From Pseudomonas sp. S06B 330 (lineage in GTDB: Bacteria; Pseudomonadota; Gammaproteobacteria; Pseudomonadales; Pseudomonadaceae), in the NCBI RefSeq assembly GCF_002845275.2, contig NZ_CP088149.1, forward strand, positions 5,276,001 through 5,340,000: a DNA stretch of 64,000 bases, written 5' to 3'. Position 1 is the stretch's first letter; each line of letters opens with the position of its first letter. Both the position numbers and the translations under genes were made by a program. Shown piece after piece: positions 57,867-64,000 of this stretch. The notes under the pieces are model-generated. The model made no database searches, was not told where the DNA came from, and was given only the letters and a program-made list of their open reading frames with translations.

Positions 57867-58862
57867 ATGAATCTACCTGCACCGTCAATCCGCCCCGAGC
57901 AAAGTGACGAGCTGGCCGCCCTGTGCAAAGCCAGCGGTGACCCGCTGCGCCTGAACGTTTTACGGGCACTGGCCAGCGACTCGTTCGGTGTACTCGAACT
58001 GGCGCAGATTTTTGCGATCGGCCAGTCGGGCATGAGTCACCACTTGAAGGTGCTGTCTCAGGCCGGGCTGGTGGCAACGCGCCGCGAAGGCAATGCGATT
58101 TTCTATCGTCGCGCCCTGCCCGATGGTTTTCGACTGGGCGGCAAGCTGCATGCAGCGCTGCTCGAAGAGGTTGATGGGCTGAGCCTGGCGGATGAAGTGC
58201 AGGAGCGCATCGGTCAGGTCCAACAGCGCCGAGCGGCGACCAGCCAGGACTTCTTCCTGCGCGTCGAAGAAAAGTTTCGCGCCCAGCAGGACCTGATTGC
58301 CGGGCTGGCGCAGTACCGCGAAAGCCTCTTGTCTCTGCTCGACAAGCTCAGCTTCGCCGCTGACGCCAGCGCCCTTGAAGTCGGCCCTGGCGATGGTGAG
58401 TTCCTTCCCGAGCTGGCCCGGCGTTTTATTCGGGTCACCGCACTGGACAACAGCCCGACCATGCTCGAGCTGGCGCGCCAGGTCTGTCAACGCGAAGGCT
58501 TGGTTAATGTGAACCTGCAGTTGGCCGATGCACTCAGTGCAACGGATGTGGAAGCCGACTGCGTAGTGCTGAACATGGTCCTGCACCATTTCAGCGCCCC
58601 GGCCGAAGCCCTGCGGCAGTTGGCCAACCGTGTGAAAGCAGGCGGCAGCCTGTTGATAACGGAGTTGTGCAGCCACGATCAGAGCTGGGCCAGAGAGGCC
58701 TGTGGCGATATCTGGCTGGGCTTTGAGCAGGACGACCTGGCCCGTTGGGCCAGCGCTGCGGGACTGGCTCCCGGGGATAGCCTCTATGTGGGCTTACGTA
58801 ATGGTTTCCAGATTCAGGTCCGCCATTTTCAGCGGCCGGCTGGCGACACTCAACATCGGTAA
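57867..58862 (+). CDS. ArsR-family regulator fused to a SAM-binding methyltransferase domain (SahR-like)
   Basis: A 331-residue protein. Residues 1 to about 95 form an ArsR winged helix (DPLRLNVLRALASDSFGVLELAQIFAIGQSGMSHHLKVLSQAGLVATRREG). Residues from about 165 form a class I methyltransferase fold with ALEVGPGDGEFLPELARRF and VTALDNSPTMLELA. ArsR proteins of this layout (SahR-like) sense S-adenosylhomocysteine or SAM and control methionine-cycle genes, which fits metK starting 19 bases downstream. The metal-binding Cys of classic ArsR is absent. The upstream 24-bp palindrome is its likely operator. Whether the methyltransferase domain is catalytic or only a sensor is not evident. Confidence 0.85.
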   Translation: MNLPAPSIRPEQSDELAALCKASGDPLRLNVLRALASDSFGVLELAQIFAIGQSGMSHHLKVLSQAGLVATRREGNAIFYRRALPDGFRLGGKLHAALLEEVDGLSLADEVQERIGQVQQRRAATSQDFFLRVEEKFRAQQDLIAGLAQYRESLLSLLDKLSFAADASALEVGPGDGEFLPELARRFIRVTALDNSPTMLELARQVCQREGLVNVNLQLADALSATDVEADCVVLNMVLHHFSAPAEALRQLANRVKAGGSLLITELCSHDQSWAREACGDIWLGFEQDDLARWASAAGLAPGDSLYVGLRNGFQIQVRHFQRPAGDTQHR

Positions 58863-58881
58863 ATTTTAGGAACCCGTCGAG

Positions 58882-60072
58882 ATGAGCGAATACTCCCTTT
58901 TCACCTCCGAGTCCGTGTCTGAAGGGCATCCGGACAAAATCGCCGACCAGATTTCGGACGCCGTGCTGGACGCCATCATCACCCAGGACAAATACGCACG
59001 CGTGGCCTGCGAAACCCTGGTGAAAACCGGTGTAGCGATCATCGCAGGTGAAGTCACCACTTCGGCCTGGGTAGACCTGGAAGAGATCGTCCGTAAAGTC
59101 ATCGTCGACATCGGCTACAACAGCTCCGACGTTGGCTTCGACGGCGCCACCTGCGCTGTGATGAACATCATTGGCAAGCAATCGGTAGACATCGCCCAAG
59201 GCGTTGACCGCAGCAAACCGGAAGATCAAGGCGCTGGTGACCAGGGCCTGATGTTCGGTTATGCCAGCAACGAAACCGACGTGCTGATGCCAGCCCCGAT
59301 CTGCTTCTCTCACCGCCTGGTCGAGCGCCAGGCTGAAGCACGCAAGTCCGGCCTGCTGCCGTGGCTGCGCCCGGATGCCAAGTCGCAGGTCACCTGCCGT
59401 TACGAAGGCGGCAAGGTCGTCGGCATCGACGCCGTGGTCCTGTCGACCCAGCACAACCCTGAAGTGTCGCAAAAAGACCTGCAAGAAGCGGTGATGGAGC
59501 TGATCGTCAAGCACACCCTTCCTGCTGAACTGCTGCACAAAGACACCCAGTTCCATATCAACCCAACTGGCCAGTTCATCATCGGTGGCCCAGTGGGCGA
59601 CTGCGGCCTGACTGGCCGCAAGATCATCGTCGACAGCTACGGCGGCATGGCCCGTCACGGCGGCGGCGCGTTCTCTGGCAAGGACCCGTCCAAGGTTGAC
59701 CGTTCTGCCGCCTACGCCGGTCGCTATGTGGCCAAGAACATCGTCGCTGCTGGCCTGGCAGAGCGTTGCGAGATCCAGGTGTCCTACGCCATCGGTGTAG
59801 CTCAGCCGACTTCCATCTCGCTGAACACCTTCGGCACCGGCAAGATCTCCGACGACAAAATCGTCCAGCTGGTCCGTGAATGCTTCGACCTGCGTCCGTA
59901 CGCGATCACCACCATGCTTGACCTGCTGCACCCGATGTACCAGGAAACTGCAGCCTACGGTCACTTCGGCCGTATCCCGCAGCAGAAGACAGTCGGCGAC
60001 GACACCTTCACCACCTTCACCTGGGAGCGTACCGACCGCGTCGACGCCCTGCGCGCTGCTGCGGGTCTGTAA
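58882..60072 (+). CDS. metK: S-adenosylmethionine synthetase
   Basis: A 396-residue enzyme making SAM from methionine and ATP. The signatures [31 protein letters not shown] and [19 protein letters not shown] are intact. It lies 19 bases after the ArsR/methyltransferase regulator on the same strand, so the two are likely one transcript, ended by the terminator at 60103. Confidence 0.98.
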   Translation: MSEYSLFTSESVSEGHPDKIADQISDAVLDAIITQDKYARVACETLVKTGVAIIAGEVTTSAWVDLEEIVRKVIVDIGYNSSDVGFDGATCAVMNIIGKQSVDIAQGVDRSKPEDQGAGDQGLMFGYASNETDVLMPAPICFSHRLVERQAEARKSGLLPWLRPDAKSQVTCRYEGGKVVGIDAVVLSTQHNPEVSQKDLQEAVMELIVKHTLPAELLHKDTQFHINPTGQFIIGGPVGDCGLTGRKIIVDSYGGMARHGGGAFSGKDPSKVDRSAAYAGRYVAKNIVAAGLAERCEIQVSYAIGVAQPTSISLNTFGTGKISDDKIVQLVRECFDLRPYAITTMLDLLHPMYQETAAYGHFGRIPQQKTVGDDTFTTFTWERTDRVDALRAAAGL

Positions 60073-60102
60073 GCGTTAGCTACAAGCTTTAAGCGTCAAG
60101 AG

Positions 60103-60135
60103 AGCCCCTGTCGAGTGATCGGCAGGGGCTTTTTC
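60103..60135 (+). terminator. Intrinsic terminator of metK
   Basis: AGCCCCTG, a 13-base loop region, CAGGGGCT, then TTTTT, about 30 bases after the metK stop. Confidence 0.92.
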
Positions 60136-60409
60136 GTGCCGCCCGGTGGGCCCGTGAGCCTGGAATCAGCACGACACGTGCCGAGCAGTGACCGACTTTC
60201 TTCAGCTTTCAGCGATCGCAAGTGCAGCCGCTGGCGGAGCAACTGTTGATGCAAGGCATCGATGGATTCTTAAGCGTCCAGTATAAAAGACGCTTAATGT
60301 TGTAGGACTTTCCTTAAATGTCACGGAAAAACCCAGTAAGGGTTCCTTAATTGAATATTTGAGGGCAGGATCCCCTACTTTTCTGCCCTGCCCCGATAAG
60401 GAGGCTCAC
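60136..60409. other. Intergenic region before the DUF1090 gene, with an inverted repeat
   Basis: No gene is seen here. A nine-base inverted repeat TTAAGCGTC/GACGCTTAA (60270-60278 and 60289-60297) encloses CAGTATAAAA, about 110 bases before the next start, and could be an operator. A smaller AACCC/GGGTT hairpin lies at about 60331-60345. Confidence 0.5.
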
Positions 60410-60805
60410 ATGAAACTTCTTTCTAACCTCGTCCTGCTGGCCACTATCGGCCTTGGCGCGACGTCGGCACAAGCCGCCCGGCCCGACCCAGGCCTTACTG
60501 GCTGCGCCGCCAAGCGCAGTGCCATCGAGAACCAACTCAAGCAGGCTCGCCAATACAACAACAGTAACCAAATCGCTGGGCTCGAAAGAGCCTTGAGTAA
60601 AGTCAACACCTATTGCACCGACGGCGACCTGCATAAAGAGCGCGAACAGAAAGTACTCGACGCCCGCCACGAAGTGAATCAGCGCACCAAGGACCTGGAC
60701 AAGGCGATGAGAAAAGGTGACGCCGAGAAGATCAACAAGCGTAAGGACAAGCTGGCCGAGTCCAAGCAGGAACTGCAACAAGCACTGGACCAACTTGATA
60801 AGTAA
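60410..60805 (+). CDS. DUF1090 periplasmic protein (YqjC-like)
   Basis: A 131-residue exported protein with signal peptide MKLLSNLVLLATIGLGATSAQA. The mature part is highly charged and helical, with two Cys (LTGCAAK and NTYCTDG) and repeated heptad-like KxxL patterns toward the C-terminus, typical of DUF1090. Family members are small periplasmic proteins of unknown function. AAGGAGG precedes the ATG. It stands alone after the metK terminator. Confidence 0.85.
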   Translation: MKLLSNLVLLATIGLGATSAQAARPDPGLTGCAAKRSAIENQLKQARQYNNSNQIAGLERALSKVNTYCTDGDLHKEREQKVLDARHEVNQRTKDLDKAMRKGDAEKINKRKDKLAESKQELQQALDQLDK

Positions 60806-60827
60806 GGCAGCGCCCTAGGGTTACCCT

Positions 60828-60932
<105 letters not shown>

Positions 60933-60940
60933 TTGCGTCA

Positions 60941-61390
60941 TCAATGGTTACGAAATTCGGTATGACAAGCTTTGCAGGCGGCTTCAACCTTGTCTGTCGG
61001 TGCTGCCAGGTCGGCAGCTTTCAGTGGTTGGGTCCGCGTAACGGCTACAAGCTCTGCTGTAGCTGCCTCCAACTGGCGAGCCAGATCCTCAAAGCGCGCC
61101 TGCTTCTCCCAAACCTCTGGCCGAGCACTGGTCTCATCGTCTTCGCGAACCTGCGGAAAGTGCTTCCATGGCTCACGCGATAATGTGTCTAGCTTGACCG
61201 CGCCATCGGCGAATTTCTGACTGTCAAAGGCCAGCCTTCCGCGCAACATGCCGCCCAGGTCTTCACTGGTCTTGAGCATCTGTTTGAAGAGGGTCTTGCG
61301 CTGGCCCAAGGGCGAGTTAGGATCGACACCACCACAGGCGGTCAAGGTCAGGCAAGCCAGCAGTACAACAGAGAGTCGCTTGAGCATCAT
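60941..61390 (-). CDS. Cytochrome c'-like lipoprotein
   Basis: A 149-residue exported protein. The signal ends with a lipobox-like LTAC (near Cys19), and a single haem-binding CKACH lies nine residues from the C-terminus, the layout of cytochrome c'. In between are helices with LARQLEAATAELVAVTRT. Cytochromes c' bind NO and may protect against it; a redox role is also possible. Two adjacent ATGs can start it. It is divergent from mltA. Confidence 0.85.
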   Translation of the reverse strand: MMLKRLSVVLLACLTLTACGGVDPNSPLGQRKTLFKQMLKTSEDLGGMLRGRLAFDSQKFADGAVKLDTLSREPWKHFPQVREDDETSARPEVWEKQARFEDLARQLEAATAELVAVTRTQPLKAADLAAPTDKVEAACKACHTEFRNH

Positions 61391-61520
61391 GGTAAGTTCG
61401 GCTCACGGGAAAAAAGGCGGCCAGTATCCTCGCCTCATCACCAAAGACCAATACCCTTATTAACTCTACGGGTTGCCCAGGCAGCTGAAGCCCAGGTAAA
61501 CCGTCAAGGAAACCCTGTTC

Positions 61521-62672
61521 ATGAAATTTTCCCTGCGCCATCTGGGATGGTCACTCTCGGTAATGGCCCTGCTCGCCGGATGCAACGGCGGTGCCCCGGA
61601 AAAAACCAAACCTCACCCGCTCGCCACGTATGCCAGCAGCACATGGAAAGACCTGCCCCACGTCAGCGACAGCGACCTGCTGGCTGGCTTTGAAGCTTGG
61701 CGCAGCGCCTGTGAGCGCCTCAAGCGCGATGCAGTCTGGGCGACGACCTGTGCCGCCGCGGCCAGCGTGCCTAGCGACAGCGCTCAGGTGCGCAGCTTCC
61801 TGCAGTCGCAACTGGATGTTTACAGCATGCGCTCCGGTGAAAACAGCGCCAACGGGTTGATCACCGGTTACTACGAACCGGTCTATCCTGGCAGCCTGAC
61901 CCAGACAGAAAACGCCCATGTGCCTGTCTATGGCGTGCCCGATGACATGATCGTCGTGGCGCTGGACAGCGTTTACCCGGAGCTCAAGGGCAAGCGTCTG
62001 CGCGGCCGCCTGGAAGGCCGTTTCCTTAAACCCTACGACACAGCTGAAGTGATCAACCAACAAGGCGTACCGGCACCCGTTCTGGCCTGGCTGACCGACC
62101 CCATGGACCTGCAGTTCCTGCAGATTCAAGGCTCCGGGCGCATTCAGCTGGACGACGGTCGCCAACTGCGTGTCGGTTACGCGGATCAGAACGGACATCC
62201 GTATCGCCCGGTGGGGCGCTGGCTGGTTGAACAAGGTCAGCTGAAAAAAGAAGACGTCAGCATGGGCAGCATTCATGCCTGGGCCCAGGCCAACCCGACG
62301 CGGGTGCCTGAACTGCTGGCGAGCAATCCCAGCTACGTGTTCTTCAGCACCCGTCCGGACAGCAATGAAGGCCCGCGCGGCTCGCTCAACGTACCACTCA
62401 CTGCAGGCTACAGCGTGGCCATCGACCGCAAGGTGATTCCGCTGGGCAGCCTGTTGTGGCTCTCCACTACCCGTCCCGACGGTGCGCCAGTGGTACGCCC
62501 GGTTGCCGCCCAGGACACCGGCGGCGCCATTACCGGCGAAGTGCGCGCCGATCTGTTCTGGGGCACCGGTGCCCAGGCAGGTGAACTAGCAGGCAACATG
62601 AAGCAGCAAGGCCAGATCTGGCTGTTGTGGCCAAAGGGCACCGCCTTGCCGATCGTGCCCCAAGTGCAGTAA
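61521..62672 (+). CDS. mltA: Membrane-bound lytic transglycosylase A
   Basis: A 383-residue lipoprotein that cleaves peptidoglycan with anhydro-muramyl products. The signal ends in LLAGC (near Cys21). The MltA domain shows GLITGYYEPVYPGS and LQFLQIQGSGRIQLDDG, and the 3D barrel has AAQDTGGAITGEVRADLFWGTG containing the catalytic Asp. The length is typical. It lies tail to tail with a MAPEG gene, with six bases between. Confidence 0.95.
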   Translation: MKFSLRHLGWSLSVMALLAGCNGGAPEKTKPHPLATYASSTWKDLPHVSDSDLLAGFEAWRSACERLKRDAVWATTCAAAASVPSDSAQVRSFLQSQLDVYSMRSGENSANGLITGYYEPVYPGSLTQTENAHVPVYGVPDDMIVVALDSVYPELKGKRLRGRLEGRFLKPYDTAEVINQQGVPAPVLAWLTDPMDLQFLQIQGSGRIQLDDGRQLRVGYADQNGHPYRPVGRWLVEQGQLKKEDVSMGSIHAWAQANPTRVPELLASNPSYVFFSTRPDSNEGPRGSLNVPLTAGYSVAIDRKVIPLGSLLWLSTTRPDGAPVVRPVAAQDTGGAITGEVRADLFWGTGAQAGELAGNMKQQGQIWLLWPKGTALPIVPQVQ

Positions 62673-62678
62673 TCGACG

Positions 62679-63065
62679 CTACATCGAGACGAAGAAGAAC
62701 GACACCACCAAACCCAGGCCGACAAACCAGACCAGCGAACGCAGCGCGGCCCAGTCGGCCAGGTAACATATGATGTAGAGCAGACGGCTGGTGATGTACA
62801 GCACCGCCAGCACGTCCTGGGTCACTTGCTCGGCATTGCCGACAATGTCGGCAATGATCACTGCCGCAGCAAAGGCCGGGAAGGCTTCAAAGCTATTGAG
62901 CTGAGCCGCATGGGCGCGTCGTGGCATACCTTCGAGTTTGTCGAGAAAGGCCCTTGGGTCGTGGTTCTGACGCAGGTTGAAGCGCCCGCTGCTGAGCTTG
63001 GCGATACTGGTACACAAGATCGGCAGGAACAACGCAATCAATACACACCACAGAGCAACGGTCAT
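62679..63065 (-). CDS. MAPEG family membrane protein
   Basis: A 128-residue protein with four hydrophobic helices, of the MAPEG superfamily (glutathione/eicosanoid-type). The marks are FNLRQNHDPRAFLDKLEGMPRRAHAAQLNSFEAFPAF in the loop after helix 1 and a short C-terminal helix. Bacterial members may be glutathione transferases; activity here is unknown. AAGGAT precedes the ATG. It is 25 bases after the DMT permease gene on the same strand. Confidence 0.88.
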   Translation of the reverse strand: MTVALWCVLIALFLPILCTSIAKLSSGRFNLRQNHDPRAFLDKLEGMPRRAHAAQLNSFEAFPAFAAAVIIADIVGNAEQVTQDVLAVLYITSRLLYIICYLADWAALRSLVWFVGLGLVVSFFFVSM

Positions 63066-63090
63066 GGCTAAATCCTTGTCAGTTGGTAAG

Positions 63091-63924
63091 TCAGAGTTTC
63101 ATGATCAGCATGCCGATCAACACCAGGGCACATGCTAAGAGCCTGGGCCCGCCAAAAGGTTCTTTGAGGTAGCGCATACCGAACAACACCACCAGGATTA
63201 CGCTGACCTCACGCAACGCCGCCGCCTCTGCTACGGACCCCAGCTGCATGGCCCAGAGCACCAGGGCATAGCTGAGCAGCACACAGATCCCCACCGCCAA
63301 GCCCAGTCGCCATTGCAAGCGCCAGAACAGCACGAAGGGTGCGCGCCGGGCGACGCTCGCCAACACCGGGAACGGCCAGGCGCTGAGCAGCGTCAACCAG
63401 ACAAGATAGTCCAGCGGCTGCGACCACAAGCGGATCGCCTGTCCGTCGAACCAGGTGTAGCAACCGATACAAAGCCCGATCAAGGCCACCACCGGCAACA
63501 TCGACCAGGGCAAGCGATCACCGCCACCGCCTTGCCAGAGCAGGCAAGCCATACCGCAAGGGATCAGCAGAATGCCGATGATTTGCTGGCTGCTTAATGC
63601 CTCGCCGGCAAACGTCAAGGTCAGTGCCAGTACCACCAGCGGCGACAGGCCGCGCATCAACGGATAGACCAAGCCAAGGTCGCCCACCCGATAAGCCTGG
63701 ATCAGTAGAAAACGGTAGAACTGCTCAAACAACGCCGAAGCCAGCAACCACGGCCAAACCTCTGCCGGCGGAAACTGCACGAAGCCGACCATCACCAGCG
63801 CAAACACCAAGGCAACCACGTCCATGCTGGCGATGACCAGCAGGCGTTCGCCGCTGAATTTGATCAGGGTGTTCCAGGTTGCATGCAGCAATGCGGCAAC
63901 CAGTACCAGAGAAGTGGCTAACAC
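63091..63924 (-). CDS. EamA/DMT-superfamily permease
   Basis: A 277-residue protein with about ten hydrophobic segments in two EamA-type halves, including an N-terminal LLHATWNTLIKFSGE and the mid PLMRGLSPLVVLALTLTFAGEAL. DMT carriers move small metabolites; no substrate is indicated. It starts at a GTG (MLATSLVLV) after AAGGAC. The MAPEG gene follows. The last 76 bases of the window hold only its upstream region. Confidence 0.85.
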   Translation of the reverse strand: MLATSLVLVAALLHATWNTLIKFSGERLLVIASMDVVALVFALVMVGFVQFPPAEVWPWLLASALFEQFYRFLLIQAYRVGDLGLVYPLMRGLSPLVVLALTLTFAGEALSSQQIIGILLIPCGMACLLWQGGGGDRLPWSMLPVVALIGLCIGCYTWFDGQAIRLWSQPLDYLVWLTLLSAWPFPVLASVARRAPFVLFWRLQWRLGLAVGICVLLSYALVLWAMQLGSVAEAAALREVSVILVVLFGMRYLKEPFGGPRLLACALVLIGMLIMKL

Positions 63925-64000
63925 ACGAAAGTCCTTGGCAATTCAGTTCGGGTCGTCAATGGCCAGCCGCTATCTAAGCATTTCCCTCGGCGCCACGTCG

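Overview
This window looks like chromosomal DNA of a fluorescent Pseudomonas, most likely the P. putida group. It is GC-rich and carries many REP-type palindromes with the GCCGGCAAGGCC/CCCACAG core. From memory, gene order follows the P. putida PP_49xx region and, in blocks, P. aeruginosa PA4968-PA5005, PA0782-0783 and PA0546-0555. These synteny and species statements are recalled, not computed. I saw no rRNA, tRNA, CRISPR array, prophage or insertion sequence.

Layout: (1) 1-7213, minus-strand housekeeping genes (yqiA-like esterase, cpdA, DUF1249, nudF), a DUF3298 lipoprotein, and the thiamine unit cytX-thiC behind a TPP riboswitch. (2) 7.3-14.5 kb: outer-membrane channel opmH, Kdo transferase waaA, a LysR regulator divergent from the SMR pump emrE, and a three-gene run of FAD oxidoreductase, aldo/keto reductase and an unrecognised protein. 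(3) 14.5-26.9 kb: an envelope/LPS-core block with hldE, msbA, a kinase-like protein, four glycosyltransferases (one ssg, one wapH-like), dnpA, a mig-14-like acyltransferase and the carbamoyltransferase wapO. (4) 27.1-28.5 kb: a short AT-richer insert holding a colicin M-type bacteriocin gene, stopped by one in-frame TAG, and a putative membrane immunity gene. (5) 28.5-35.2 kb: rlmJ and the divergent putP/putA pair, with a control region carrying six GTTGCA motifs. (6) 35.4-50 kb: acyl-CoA dehydrogenase, a TldD/TldE-like protease pair, an MFS pump, dbpA, a YhiN-type flavoprotein, yccS, a solute-binding protein, elaA and small genes. (7) 49-60 kb: the cfcR-type response regulator/GGDEF/EAL protein, then central carbon genes fba, pgk, epd and tktA (minus strand) with two lipoproteins, and an ArsR-methyltransferase regulator before metK. 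(8) 60-64 kb: a DUF1090 protein, a suspicious G21C38 tract, a cytochrome c'-like lipoprotein, mltA, a MAPEG protein and a DMT permease.

How parts work together: hldE, waaA, msbA and the 18.7-26.9 kb genes build, export and decorate lipid A-core. thiC and cytX supply the thiamine pyrimidine by synthesis and uptake under TPP control. putA/putP form a self-regulated proline-use module. fba/pgk/epd/tktA cover lower glycolysis, gluconeogenesis, the pentose phosphate pathway and the erythrose-4-phosphate branch to vitamin B6.

The most notable item is the bacteriocin locus. The catalytic motif of colicin M is intact at the same residue numbers, the gene is broken at codon 121 by an amber codon where colicin M, aligned from memory, has Gln, and the neighbouring immunity-like gene is intact.
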